DNA of 36,548 bases from Thermomucor indicae-seudaticae (GCA_000787465.1 JSYX01000345.1:1-36548), one strand, 5' to 3'. Positions 1 through 11,706 are shown, numbered from the stretch's first letter. Notes: generated from the letters alone by a model not told the origin. Numbers and translations are program-made.

Positions 1-1188
1 TTTTCCCTGATTTTGAATTACCGTCGTTTCTGCTGCATGAACGCCCAAAGCAGATTCATGCCGCAAAGAAGCACCAAGAGGTTGCGCCGTAACGCACTTT
101 GATTGGACGCCTCATTACAGAGTGACAAAACAAAGAGTGGACTTTTAGTGAAACAGTCCAGATCCCACCTGATCGCTTTTGCTCATTGCAGTGCAAATGA
201 TCGATCTAATGCCAAACATTCATTAAACTACATGGTCGTCTACCGTAAAGCGTAACTAGCGAGTGAAGGCACTTACACACAGTAACCTAAGAGTCATGTG
301 TTTCAAACGCAGCCTGAGAAAGGCGCGTGCGTTTTTATGCGAACAGCAGATTCAGAAGAGGAAGCCTGCTGCACAGCAAAGCATCAGCATGAGCGTGAAA
401 CGCGAGAATATTGAGACGATGAAGTCCCACCCTTTGAGCAAGGCTGGATGGGTGTGGGGCATTTCAACTGCTGCCCGTCAGTGGGCACAGTCTCTGCTGA
501 AAATGCTTTGGCTTTTTCCATTGCTATTTCCCTTTATTTCTTTCCGTAGGAGTCCGTATAGTACCCATGTTATCGACTGGCGAAGGGATGATATGGTTAT
601 TGTTTCTTACTTGATCTGTTTAAGCGCGAACTTTAAACAGTGAGTACAATAAAATCCATTTTGTGCATAGCAAACTTTGTTTTTTCCCGTTGGATCCCTC
701 TCTGGCCAAGATAGGCAAAGCAAGAAATGCGTACATACGTATTGCATCACTAGGAAAAGTTGTTTACTGTACCGATAGTAGTTTGTCCGCGTTGCTCTTC
801 TGGTCAATGTTACAAGCGCACAAATGTGTACCGGTTGACTGTGTTCATGCCAACATCATATTGCATTCGTTAAAAGCCTTGCAAATGTCTTTGCTGACAT
901 GGTTTCAGAGTGATATTAGAGCACAGGATATCCTGTTGACAGTAGCAGGGTAAAAAAATGCCGGCATGCTAGGCTAGTCTTGGCTTCCATGCACAACATC
1001 AAGCTTGAACAGGAAACAACGGTATCTCATTGGAAATATTGGTCCTTAGCAGCTTGGGAACAGTATGGCGCGCACCAATTACTGTGAATAGCGGAGTAAT
1101 GCGTGTGTCAGCCATGAAGCAGAGTGGGAAAAAACAGAAAGTGCACTCTTTCCATTGTCCATTTTTAATTCCTGAGATTGGCATTACC
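1..1188. other. No recognised gene
   Basis: About 1.2 kb without a gene I can support. Open frames here are short. The longest (263-643, +) begins with GTG rather than ATG, is low in complexity and resembles nothing I know. The last part is presumably the promoter and 5' UTR of the membrane protein that begins at 1189. Confidence 0.5.
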
Positions 1189-2282
1189 ATGGCGAATCTT
1201 GACATTAAGCTGAAACTGTCGAACACAGCCGCGACATTGCTGCTCATTGGTTTTCACTGTTTTAGTTACTCCGGGTGGTTCGTTGTTCTCATTCCCGTGC
1301 TGGGCTCCGCTTTTCTCCACTGACTGATATGTCTTGAAATAAAACTTAGGTTCTTGAAGCATGAAGAAGGTTTTCAAAGTCGCGACTTTATCATCATTCT
1401 GGTCGGCGTCCTTCAACTCCTATTGATTGGTTTGACTATCTATCAATGGTTTCCTAGCGCACCCAGAGGTAAATCGGTCCCCCCCAAACGGCACACTGAA
1501 GATCATTTGATCTCTTACTGCTTCCTAAAGACTTTTTCGAGGCAATTGGTTACTGGTATCTTTTGATTGCAGTCTTGAACAGCGGCGTGGCTACTCTATG
1601 GGTAAAGTTATAGAAAGAAGAGGAGGAGGGTGAAACGTGTCGGGAGTGTCTAATTATGATGGTAATGGATATAGTTCTTCCATCTTAACATTTTCGCCTT
1701 TGTCGGGCTGTTATGGCAAATGGCCACTTTGTTCTTTGTCTATCATCGACTTCGAGATTATCCTCCTCGCAATGCAACCGATATGATCTTCTTGAATGCG
1801 CCATTCTCCATCTATACCGCCTTGACCTTCTTCATGACCCTCTGGCAAATCTTCCAATTCAGCGACGAAACAAGGACACATCCTGCAGTAAGTTTACTCG
1901 GACGGTTTACCGGACTGGCGTTATTCATGCCATCCAACAGGTGCACACGACCATCATTGTGCTTATCGGATTTGTTGCGCTTCATCTCGTGGATTACTCA
2001 GACCGACGCGACTGGATTTATGCTTTGACGACTGCATGGTAAGCGCTGAATACCTTGTAACCGTAGCATCTGCTAGGATGACTCACCCAGATCAGGATCC
2101 TCTTGGGAGCCGCTGTCTTTTTAACAGGAACTCCCCATGTCGTGTCGTTGATTGTTGTCGGTATCCTTGTGAGTGCCGTGGCTCGTGCACTGATTCCGAA
2201 CTGGCTGGAACGTGTCAACCACCGGTTCAGCCGCTTGACAAGCCGTGCCGCTGAACGTGCACCTCTTTTGGGTGGCCATTGA
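1189..2282 (+). CDS. Multi-pass membrane protein, TspO/MBR-like (putative)
   Basis: Six exons read through in frame: 1189-1274, 1350-1468, 1573-1601, 1675-1887, 1941-2038 and 2096-2282, giving about 243 residues. The first donor (GTGGTT) is weak, so the exon 1/2 junction is the least sure. The protein is strongly hydrophobic with roughly five or six membrane segments, for example around LLLIGFHCFSY, FIIILVGVLQLLLIGLTIY, LNIFAFVGLLWQMATLFFVY and TTIIVLIGFVALHLV. The central motif APFSIYTALTFFMTLW, followed by a Trp-rich helix and a later YALTTAWILLGAAVF stretch, recalls the 'PFSIYxGW' and 'Y.LV..WAL.G' blocks of bacterial tryptophan-rich sensory (TspO/MBR-related) proteins. This is a resemblance by eye; function (possibly tetrapyrrole or lipid binding) is not shown. 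The C-terminus is short, basic and cytosolic-looking. Transcribed convergently with the aminotransferase, with a gap of about 100 bp. Confidence 0.7.
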
Positions 2283-2384
2283 TTAACTAATTATGACTTG
2301 TAACAGTAAAACAGGAAGAAATTCTAGGAATAAATGCGCAAAGGAACAAAAACAGTATTTTTGAGTGCAATGTACAAATTGTAA

Positions 2385-4137
2385 CTATTGTCTAACATAG
2401 GCTTTTAATTTGCGCAAGCGTTCAACAGCATCGTACAGGACGTCGTCTGTCTTACAGAAAGCGAAGCGTGCAAAATTCTTTGCCAAACCCCAATGTTCTT
2501 TGCTGTAAAACTCTGAAGGTGGAATGGCGGCAACACCAATTTCCTTGGTAAGCCAGTAACACATTTTGAAATCTTCGCCGCGGGTATCCAGCTCTGCGGG
2601 GAATGGATAGTCCTTCGGCATATCGATCTTGTATGTATTGACAAGAATGTAGTAGGCACCTTCGGGTACCGTGTATGGAAGTCCAAGTTCGTCAAAGACT
2701 TTGGACAGGATTTCCCGTTTCTTCAGGTAAGCACTCATCTGGTCTTGGAAGATGGGCTCATGCAGAGAAGCTTCCAGACCGGCAGCAATCGCTTCTTGGC
2801 ACGGTGAGTTGACGGAAAACACAACACGAGTTTGAGCGGCAAAAGAGTACTTGATGAGATGCTCAGGTCCGATCAGCCAGCCGACACGCCAGCCAGTGGC
2901 AGCAAAGCTTTTGCCTCCTGAACCCACAGTAAGCGTTCTTTCCCAGAGGTTTCCCAGAGTGGCTATGCGAGGAAATTTCTTCAACGGAGGATAGTATAAA
3001 CGATCATACTATATCCAAAGCTAGTGAGCCGTCAAGGGTTAGCTTCCCAGATCTGATCCCATGCAAAGTACCACTTCATCGGACAAAATAATCAAATCAT
3101 GCTCTTCAGCAACCCGACCAATAGCCAACAATTCTTCTTCGTCAAAGACTTTGCCGACAGGATTGTGTGGCGTGTTGAGAACAATCATCTTGGTCTTGTC
3201 GGTGATCTTGGACTGTAGCTCATCGATATCCAGAACCCATTCATGCGAGGAGATGGTCTGATTGGCAGCATGCGCTGGAGCGCGAAGAGGGACAAAGACA
3301 GGTTTTCCGCCATTCATGGTAATATTGGACTGGATGCAGTATGTCAACGACAGCCTGCGTCTAGTACTCAGACTTTCAGTGGGCACTTACGATATATTGG
3401 TCAAAAAAGGGCTCAATGCAAATGACTTCGGATCCTTCGTCAAGAAACCCAGCGAATGTGGCAAACATGGCTACTGCAGCGTGAGCTTTGGTTAATGGGA
3501 ACTCTACAGTCTGCTAACTGACCTTCGTTGGCACCAGCTGTTACCAGGATCTCGGTCTCCGGGTTAAGTTTTCGGTTAAATTCGCTTTCATATGATGCAG
3601 CCAAGGCGTTTCGAAGGCGGGCTCGTCCACGAGGATGGCTACATTATGCCCTCTTGTTTCAATATCTCCAAGGCTGTATAAAACCCAGTTCTTTTTTTTC
3701 GCTTCTACCTGTATTGATTCGAGTCAACAGTGTCGATTGCCTCTTTTGCCGCCTTTTGTACGACTGCTGGCGGGCCAAAGCTATTCCAATACGCGACAGT
3801 CAGTAATGAGCGTACCTCGTAAATGCTGCACCGGTTAGCGATAGCAGCTTACTTCATGTAACCTTGGCCAAGGTTAATGGCCTTCGTTTCAAGAGCTAGT
3901 GGTGTAAAAATAGACCAGACTAGGGAGGATATGTACAAAGAAGGAAAAAAGTCAATGAAGTCCATGTGCATGTTGAAACGGAAAAGCCAGAGGAGGACAT
4001 TCACCATCCTTCTCGAACTTGGCAACACGCGCTGCAGGAGCAAATCCTTTGGAAGGCGACATTGCGACCGAAGTGTAAGAAATGAAGCGTTTTACGCAGT
4101 TGTGTCTGAAGACAGAGCGACAGGCCGCTAAGAACAT
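2385..4137 (-). CDS. BNA3: Kynurenine aminotransferase (class I/II, PLP-dependent)
   Basis: Fold-type I PLP aminotransferase that transaminates kynurenine to kynurenate in tryptophan catabolism (family knowledge). At least seven exons join in frame. The N-terminus has a basic MFLAACRSVFRH stretch that could be a mitochondrial presequence, then SKGFAPAARV, VWSIFTPLALETKAINLGQ joined to GYMNFGPPAVV across the 3853 donor, then NQY|SHPRGRARLR, the ILVTAGANE nucleotide-cofactor loop, FDQYISNITMNGGKPVFVPL, NTPHNPVGKVF, LIILSDEVV, YDRLYYPP and finally VGSGGKSFAATGWRVGW with the PLP Schiff-base lysine. The C-terminal domain has FARFAFCKTDD, with the substrate-carboxylate arginine of this family. Start chosen at 4137 because the next in-frame upstream start leaves an unsupported extension. 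It lies 75 bp downstream of the NAA40 stop on the same strand. Length is typical of KAT/BNA3. Identification as kynurenine aminotransferase, rather than another class I enzyme, rests on overall sequence pattern. Confidence 0.9.
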
Positions 4138-4211
4138 GTCAGGGCGATTGCGTGATTGGTGAAAATCATAAAGATCATTTTCATTGGACGGAGTTTGACA
4201 ATGACAATCTA

Positions 4212-5276
4212 TTAAGTCGAACTGGTGGAAGAGCATGGTTTGCTAAGAATTTCATAGTCGAATCTAGCAGCGCGGGAAGGGGGAAGACAAGCGCCAGGAG
4301 AAATTTCATCCAATTCGAATCTATTATACGTCTTAGGAACGCAGTGTTGTGATTTGGAGAGCAAATCTTCTTACCCCATCTTCTCGGTATAAAAGCGAAA
4401 GGCGCGTTTATTTGCTGTTGGTTTTACCATTCAGCAAAAAGCCATTCTCACCCTTTTCACCGTCGTACATACCTTTGAATACTGTCAGCATGACTTTGTC
4501 CATCCCCCAATAGTTTCCAATACGCCATAGTAGATCCATCAAGTATTGCCCAAGGCCTTGGCCGCGCCCGCTGGGTACAAGCTGGACTTCGTAGCTGATG
4601 GAAAATATGAGCATGCAATTTCCCATTGTACATCCACAGGAAACTCACCAATAGGCCACTTGAGCCATTACGTCATCATCCATTGTTTCTTCCAACACTA
4701 TCTGAAATAGTAAGAATCCCTTCAGATCTTTTGGATCTTCCGCTGATCGTGCAATGAGATATCGAGCTTCTGGTGCTCGCATCTCTCTTTTCTTTTGGTC
4801 CTCATGCCAGCCACACTTGGCTTGTGCATAACTAGTTGTCCATCAGCACGAGGGCGCCAAAAACGGACGGACTCTACTTACAGGTCATACATATTCTCTT
4901 TGACAAGATCAAAAGTCCAGGTTTTAAGGTACTCCGGCATGTCGTCTATAGAGTAGTAATCGACCACAACATTAAGATCCTTGCTTTATGCAACATGAGC
5001 ATGCATCAATGACTCGTTCCCAAAGGAACATGTCGTTCCACTATGGAATTCCTCAAACCTGCGGAACGTGAGTGGTCGATCTAGGAAATGAACTAAGCAT
5101 GGCTCCTGAGATATATTCCACTTGTTACATTCCTCATCGCGCAATTTTCGTCTGCTTCAAGTACCTTGTTGGCCCGTGCAACATTGTCATTCTGGTTTTT
5201 CTATTGGCCATATGGATGGGTCAACACTTCGTGTGAATAATTTGTCTTGCTCCAATCTCACCGTGGCAGTCGGCAT
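4212..5276 (-). CDS. NAA40: N-alpha-acetyltransferase 40 (NatD)
   Basis: GNAT-fold enzyme that acetylates the N-termini of histones H4 and H2A (family knowledge). Visible blocks in order: NDNVARANKVLEADE, DYYSIDDMPEYLKTWTFDL, ENMYDL, GWHEDQKKREMRAPEARYLI, the acetyl-CoA-binding stretch YEVQLVPSGRGQGLGQYL (Q/RxxGxG/A loop as GRGQGLG), DKVMLTVFK, then after a GTATGT intron ANKRAFRFYTEKM, and after another intron GFELDEISPGACLPPSRA and DYEILSKP. The order and spacing match human NAA40, including the ELDE.SPG and YEILSK end blocks. The stop is TAA at 4212-4214. Start at 5276 gives a tiny first exon (MPTAT) joined to NDNVARAN; this exon and the junctions between about 5000 and 5200 are the least certain. 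The protein lacks the long Cys/His tail of the human form. Confidence 0.85.
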
Positions 5277-5731
5277 TGCGAACACGGAAGAACGACAGCG
5301 GTATAAACTTTGTTACTAGCACGCTATCGATTCAAGCTTCAAACAAATTACGTACGCGATGGGTATCCAGTTTATTACCATACTATCTAAACATCACACT
5401 ATGTGCAAAATTATATGCAAGCATTCTCTAGTGTTGTCTTGATAACTGATCAGTCTTATTGCTTGCACTGATGCCATATGCCATCCTGCTCTCAAACTCT
5501 TGCTCCTGTTAAAGCTTTCCTCTTGCAAGTGAATCTCTTAAGCTTGGAAAGAACTTACGGTCTTACATGACACTTTGTTGGTTATGTCCGTGTCATTGAC
5601 ATAAAGTTCACCTTTACAATAGCATTTTCGTATGTTTTAACGCTATTATGTGTCAGACGTATTATAGCCCCATATACAGCAACGGAATGTTTAACATGTT
5701 ATATTCAAACCTACATGAATGAGGCATCTTT
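5277..5731. other. Intergenic, AT-rich
   Basis: About 455 bp between the NAA40 start and the kinase stop, both on the minus strand. It is AT-rich with no ORF of note. It should hold the NAA40 promoter and the kinase 3' UTR and poly(A) signal. Confidence 0.5.
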
Positions 5732-6886
5732 TTAGTGTCGACGACTGCACTTGTGGGAATGGTGCTTTTTTGATGGAGTACACATTTCTTGTTGAGAGAC
5801 GAATGGTAGCTCCAACGCTTGTTTAGCTGTCAGGCGTGTCCGGTAGCTGGGATCTAGTAATCGATACGCCACATCGCGTGCCTCCGGATCCAGTCCTGAA
5901 AACATCTTGAATTCGCGTGCCGGTCGTTGTCGGCAATAAGAATTGTAATAAAACGAAGAAGGCATGGCGTCCATGAAAGGGAACTCTCCCAATAACATGA
6001 TAACAAAAACGATACCGGTCGACCACATGTCTGCTTTGGCCCCATCGTAAGTTAAATTGGTAAATATTTCCGGTGCCATGTAAGGCATAGTGCCGCGCTG
6101 GCCGTAGCTAGCCATTTCGACGCCCTCTTGAAGCCAAGGCTCCCGAAACACTTGAGCAGTGCCAAAGTCGGAGATCTTCAGGATGCATCCGTCAAGCAGT
6201 ATGTTTTCAGGCTTGATGTCGCAATGAGCAACTCCAACGGAGTGTAAGTATGCCAAACCGTGTAAGAGCTGCTTAAAGTAGCAATTGATATCTGCATCAG
6301 TCAGTTGGCCATTTTGCAGAGCTTGACACAAGTCTCCATCCCGGCACTATAGTGGATGTCATGATTAGAACGCACTCATGCATCCGGGAGGAAGAGATTA
6401 TATTACATAGTCCATGAGAGTGCAGAACTGATTCTTCTGGTCCAGCACGAGATCAAGTGTCCGTATCACATTGGGATGGTCCAAGGACGATGCAATGCAA
6501 AACTCGCTGATGCATTGCTTCATCCACTTCCTCTGCATTATATTGGCACGACATTTTTGGAACGACTTGCTCACGAGAACACGTAATTGCGCGGTGGATC
6601 TCTCCTCGATAAAGACAACTTGAATATTCGTGCACAGATTGAGCCGGATTGATTTAATAATCTTGCCATAGTCTGTGAGACGTCGAATGTGTTGTGTCGC
6701 ACTCTTTTCTGTTGCAGGATCTCTGATACCGACAAGATCAACCTCGCGGGAAAATCCGAAGAAACGTAAAGCAGCACGCCATGGTGATGTGTTTATGGCC
6801 GTTTTCGCAGAAGGACTGCAGTCACTAATAGCAGAAGTTTCGCTTTTTCCTTTTTGTGATATCATAGTCTGTAAAACCACTGCCAT
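5732..6886 (-). CDS. HAL/NPR-type protein kinase with degenerate N-lobe
   Basis: Two exons (6886-6407 and 6346-5732; intron GT..AG, phase 0) give 364 residues. The C-lobe reads like the fungal HAL4/SAT4-NPR1 kinase group: LTDADINCYFKQLLHGLAYL, GVAHCDIKPENILL, ISDFGTAQVFREPW, GTMPYMAPEIF, YDGAKADMWSTGIVFVIML, FPFMDAM, and a last helix RTRLTAKQALELPFV. In yeast this group tunes potassium and nutrient transporters at the plasma membrane. The hinge junction restores LMDYCRDGDLCQAL. Odd points: the N-lobe around residues 65-100 (YGKIIKSIRLNLCTNIQVVF) has no GxGxxG loop, and the catalytic HRD is HCD. The DFG, APE, catalytic-loop Asp and Asn, a probable VAIK-like lysine (LVSKSFQ) and an alpha-C glutamate (ISEFCIASS) are present. 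It may be weakly active or work mainly as a binder. The specific ortholog is not certain. Confidence 0.85.
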
Positions 6887-7184
6887 AATAAAGAAGAGAG
6901 AAACGAAGTAGAAGAGAGGAAAACTTTGATATGCAATTATGAAAAATGTGCTTTTAAACCTTTTCCCTGGTGAAACAGAAGTTTTATGGCTCGCTCCCGT
7001 AGCATGATATTATACCGCTAGCTAATGCTAATATGCCTGCTCCGATTCCTCGCTGCATTTCCTTTTATTGTCCATGTTCGGAGGAAGATTTGGACCCTGA
7101 ATGCTAACAAAGACAATAAGGCCAGAGACATTTGCTCCGGAAGAAACCCCTTGTTTGTGCTCTGTGTGGTGTTGTATTCATGTC
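6887..7184. other. Intergenic: kinase 5' region
   Basis: About 300 bp between two minus-strand genes. It contains the presumed kinase promoter and the PSMD5 3' UTR. I see no other feature. Confidence 0.4.
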
Positions 7185-9489
7185 CTACGCACTTTCCATG
7201 GCTGCAATAGGCTCCAAAGACCTATAATGTGGCCCTTGACGTACATACTGCTTCAACAGTGCATAATGTCGTCCAAATATCTGCTCTGCATCCGGCGAAG
7301 TTGCCAAAGTTTGTATTATGGCATATTTCCAAACCTTGTGAAAATTCGGATACTCTTAGTCGGCGCTTACACATTTCGATTTACAACAAAAGTACCTGTC
7401 CAGACGCACAATGCTCCGTCGTTCTATCCAATAGATACCCAAGGAATTCCTTATGATTCGCCATTTCCTAAGTCATGTTCTCTGTTGGATAGAGCTCCTC
7501 ACGTACTGGAATTTGTCTTCTTTATTCGACTCACCTGTTGACCCCATGTATGAGACGCAATGGCCTGCATCACGGCAAAAGCAGCCACGCGTACTTCCTC
7601 AATGGGCTGTTTCGCGGTTTGAACCAAGATTTCGAGCGTTGATGGTCTCCCTAAATGCCCATATCCGGGGTTATTACATTTGTCCGTGCATAAAAGCGAT
7701 TGCCTTTTTTTTTCGCAAAATACCATTCATAGCGCAGTACACGTTGTAAGTCAAGGGCTCAACTGCAGGGTCACCACTACAATAAAGAAATGGTCTGGCC
7801 CGCTTTTCAAGTCACTATCATTGAGCCTAGACTACTAACCTTACGCCGATAAGTTTTGAGAAGCTCTGAAGAAATACGCCTTTCGTTTCCCCTGCTGATG
7901 TATAAAAAGCCTCGAGAAATGTGCTCCATAGAGGAGTGTCGCATATGAGGTGCAGCCCACGAGCATGGGATCCAATGAGGCCGACTGTGGAGATGACCAC
8001 CGTCTAGTTCCAGGACCGTCAGTGCGGCCCATTGATACCCACGTATTTCCATATTTGATTTACCCGTAGTTCCAAGTTTCTGCTATTCTCAAGGCAGAAA
8101 CTCATATGTTCGAAGATGTGGTACTTGTCACTGATCGGTTTGAAATCCAGTTCCTAATTTAAATGGTTATGCCCAAGGATAAAACATATCAAGCCATCGC
8201 CACTAACTTTCTTGTTTCCTCTCCTATTTGACTCATACCTTTATCTCTCCCAGCTTTCCAAAGAGTTTGAACACGGCTGACTTTGTCAGCAATATCTCAA
8301 TGTCGTTTTCGTCTTTGTTCTCCAAAAACGCGACCAAATCCTCCAGGAGATTAACCCTCTCAAGGAAGCTGACCTTCTCTGGTATAACTACAATCTATTT
8401 ACAAATTGCTCAATACATTATTTGATTGGATATACAAAGTATCGTTTTCTATTAACTCACCTGGCTTAACATTTCAATGGCATTCAATCTGACGAGCAAA
8501 TCACTCGTCGTGATCTCATTTATCAAGCCGCTTAGCAGGTGCGTTTCTTCCCCTAACGCGAATCCTTCGTCTGACGAACACATTATCCGTATTAGCATAT
8601 CGTATGTCCGAAATCGTACGACTTCACTCCTAAGACAACGATAGGAAAGCAATTCAGACTTATTTCATTCTCGTCATGACCATCCTTACTTCTCTGTTAG
8701 CTTTAGCACGTGTTCGCGATGGCTTGAAAAGAACGTTCCAGGATCTTGACTGGCAAACTTTGTATAACAGTCATCTCAAATTGTCCAACTGGAATAAGAT
8801 ACGAATAGCACTAACCTTGCTGACAAGATCAACTGCTTTGGAAGCCACGTTCGTATCATTGAATTCAATGTTATTCAAAACGTTTTCGACCAGTTCGCGG
8901 TCGATCTAGGCATTTTCTCTTTCATTGTCAATTCCGGCAATTTCGTCCGTGTATCTCAAGCTTGTACCTCGTCCGCTTTTTCCAGGAATCGCAGGGCTAA
9001 TAAACGTATTGCTGGTGAAAAGTGGTTCATGCACTGAATCAGAAAGTCCTTTTGCATCCCTTTCAATATCAATACATATCGCCTTCACGCAACTTTACAA
9101 AGTACGGCCTACCTTGTTTTGGTCTTCTATAACGAATTCTCGATAAGCGAAGGGCTTCAATAGCTTAGTCATAACTCCGGATACTGCTTGGATTAATAAC
9201 TCATAGTCTTCCGCCATATCGTCAATGGTGTTAAGAAGGTACTGGACCGTCTGTATAGGAACGATAGTAAAGATTCCTCGAGCTTGCTCCAAACTGACAT
9301 TTTCTGCATGGAACAGATCAAAGAGCTTGTCAATGGAAAAATCGAGATGCGCACGCGTCCGTCGTTGAAGATACCTCCCAACGCTATTGAAAAGTTCTGG
9401 AGCGCTATTGACTTTTCATGATAAGACGCGGTTGAATCGGGTGCAATGATCCTAGTGAGCTGCTCAAATGTAGCAGTAATGGAAGTCAT
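7185..9489 (-). CDS. PSMD5: 26S proteasome non-ATPase subunit 5 (base assembly chaperone S5b)
   Basis: Armadillo-like helical repeat protein that chaperones assembly of the proteasome base by binding Rpt1/Rpt2 (family knowledge; yeast Hsm3 does the same job). It is split by many introns. Recognisable blocks: N-terminal MTSITATFEQLTRIIAP; ATPase-binding repeats IQTVQYLLNTIDDMAEDYEL; LVRLNAIEMLSQVS, which matches the conserved 'LVRLNAIELL' of PSMD5; STVGLIGSHARGLHLI with LIGV at the end of that exon; QPIEEVRVAAFAVMQAIASH; EMANHKEFLGYLLDRTTEHC; and a last exon WKYAIIQTLATSPDAEQIFG then YALLKQYVRQGPHY and a stop at 7185-7187. The end block mirrors the animal protein's 'KYELVKAL...YLR.YL.EGP'. Start at 9489 is the first Met of the N-terminal exon. 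Junctions between 7750 and 9190 were not all resolved. Confidence 0.85.
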
Positions 9490-10127
9490 GATCTTGTGCT
9501 AGGCTTTCGTGGACAAGCGGTATTTGCGTGTCGTGAAAAACGCATGAAATTACCCTAGTAACATAGAAAACCTTTATCCTGTAGAGATGTCAGTGGCGCC
9601 ACGAAGGTTGATACTATGTTTTCAAGGATACAATATCCACGTTCGATGATAGCAGTGACAAACTTTAATTCTGCATCTGGGCGTTGGCAGAAGCCCATGG
9701 CTCTAACATTGCCGAAAACAATCGAACATGCAAGAAAAACACCTATCAAAGTGCTTTCTCATAGAATATAGGCCATGCGATCTGGAATAAAACTCTGCAA
9801 GCAATAAAGGGACTTTTCGATAATTTTTTTTTCAAGAAACAGGCCTTGTCCTGATATTTGACCCGTTAATAATACTTCTTTCAGCTACCGGGCGATCTCT
9901 GCCAGGATGTAGCAAACCCACGTATGAAGGGCAATGCTACTACCATGGTTATCAAAATGTCCTTCGTTGTTACCACTAACTTTATCGTCTACGGTTTATC
10001 AAGTTATGTAATGGTTGCACAACAATAAAGTGACACAGTTGGAACGCAGTATTCATGGGTCTTGAAAGGACTCTTTAAATGGATGTGCAGGCTTGTTTTC
10101 GCATTGTTATTTTCTTCTGCAAAGAAA
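9490..10127. other. Divergent intergenic region PSMD5/ADH
   Basis: About 640 bp between divergently transcribed PSMD5 (-) and the alcohol dehydrogenase (+). A minus-strand open frame at 9555-9749 looks signal-peptide-like at its start, but that start is TTG and there is no supporting homology. Otherwise this is the shared promoter region. Confidence 0.45.
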
Positions 10128-11452
10128 ATGTCAGGAAAAGGGTATACGATCACCGCTTTTGCTACGACTGACAAGCCAGGCCAATTTAAACAAATCACGT
10201 ACGATGCACCGCCTCTAAAGGAGGACGAGGTCTATATCAAGTTGCTTGCCTGCGGCCTTTGCCATACAGACGTTCTTTACATGTCGACGCCCAACCTCAT
10301 CTTGGGACACGAGCCTATAGGTGAAATCGCTGAAGTAGGTTCAAAAGTAACCAAGTATAAGAAAGGAGATGTGGTTGGGTAATTAAAGTATTGGATTATA
10401 TTTTGCTTTGCTGCATGATTAACCTTTTGCTTCATTAGTTTCTTTTACCTGCGAGACTGCTGCCTGGACTGCCGTCAGTGTATTTCTGGACAAGAGACTA
10501 TGTGCACCAAGCGTGTCATGTTCCCCGAAGGAAACAACAACGGGTTCGCTCATGGTGTTGTTTGCAAAGAACGGTAACGGATCGCGATCCTTCTCCCAGT
10601 CAGTCTTTGGTTTTCAAGGTTTCTAAGCATCCTTCATAGATTCATCTGCCGAATTCCAAAGGGCCTTGACCCCAAATCGGCGGCACCTTTGATGTGTGCT
10701 GGCTTGACAGTCTTCACCGCTCTGTATCAATCCCAGTTGATGCCGACAGGAAGAATCGCAATAGTCGGAATTGGCGGCCTTGGTCACCTCGCTATTCAAT
10801 TTGCACGCGCTTGGGGCTGCCATGTCACCGCGATTTCTTCTACTCCCGTGAGTCTCAATGGGACCTCTTTAACTTAGCATACCTTCACTGATGTTGTCTT
10901 TCTATCAGGACAAAAAAGAAGAATGCTTGAAATTTGGCGCCCATGAATTCTTATGCTCCAAAGACTTTACGCCCGAGTACATTGAGAATATTCGAAAGTT
11001 TGACGTGGTCTTTGACACTGTCAGCGTGAATATTGATTGGGATACGTACCTCGACCTTTTGGACAGGTAAGAAATAATGCTAATGCTCTTTCATACGGAA
11101 AACCCAGCTAACTCGGTCCTTGCTGCTAGAAATGGCTCATTCTACCTTCTCGGTATTCCGGAGGGCCCGGTCAAAATTGAAAAGATATTGCCTTTTTTGC
11201 AATCCCAAAGATCTTTCAAGGGCTCTATTTTGGGAGGCAGATATATTCTGGAATTGATGCTCGAATTCGCTGCTCGGCATCAGATCAAGGCCGCCATAAA
11301 AGAATTCCCTATGGTATGTTATTCTTATATGCATGTCAACGTCAGTCCTTGCTAAGAACATTTTGCGTCATTAGACGCCAGACGGAATTGCCAAGGCTAT
11401 CACAGAAAGTGAAAAGAATATCGTGCGTTACAGAGCAGTACTCGTTCCATAA
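10128..11452 (+). CDS. Zinc-dependent alcohol dehydrogenase (medium-chain, CAD/AdhP-like)
   Basis: Medium-chain dehydrogenase/reductase that interconverts alcohols and aldehydes or ketones with NAD(P)H. The ATG at 10128 starts MSGKGYTITAFATTD; the open frame continues upstream only from a TTG. Five exons or so: the first ends in GDVVG at about 10378, and the intron restores GFFYLRDCC. Seen motifs: the catalytic zinc site CGLCHTDV and GHEPIGEIAEVG; the structural zinc lobe CLDCRQCISGQETMC with four cysteines; MCAGLTVFTALYQ with the third catalytic cysteine; the Rossmann loop VGIGGLGHLAIQFA; then DKKEECLKFGAHEFL, FDVVFDTVSVN and FKGSILGGRYILELMLEFAA. Stop TAA at 11450-11452. The substrate cannot be told; the pattern is nearest the cinnamyl-alcohol dehydrogenase/YahK group. 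Convergent with the ThrE-like gene, about 250 bp apart. Confidence 0.9.
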
Positions 11453-11706
11453 ATAAAAGTGCTCCGAAGGCAACATAGTTATCATGAAGTTGAAAAACAC
11501 ATATTTATCGAGCGAATTACGAGTTTTCGCTGTTCTCAATGAGCATTGTCGTAAAATCATGCACTGCAGTTATGTAAATGTTATTTCAGGAAGTGTGGTG
11601 GCCACAATAGCTGGGAAATAAATCAGGCCAGAGTCTTTTTCGATTCCTTCGTTCTACTCAAATGATTCCTGTATTATTTTGTTATGCCAATGTAATTTCT
11701 TCTGCT

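Noticed and set aside
263..643. 126-codon plus-strand frame
   Set aside because: Starts with GTG, has a low-complexity basic composition, and shows no known motif or splice partner.
7101..7541. 146-codon plus-strand frame
   Set aside because: Antisense to the last exons of PSMD5, whose protein matches the family to its stop.
9555..9749. Minus-strand frame with a signal-peptide-like start
   Set aside because: Its first codon is TTG; the first ATG removes the hydrophobic start. No homology seen.
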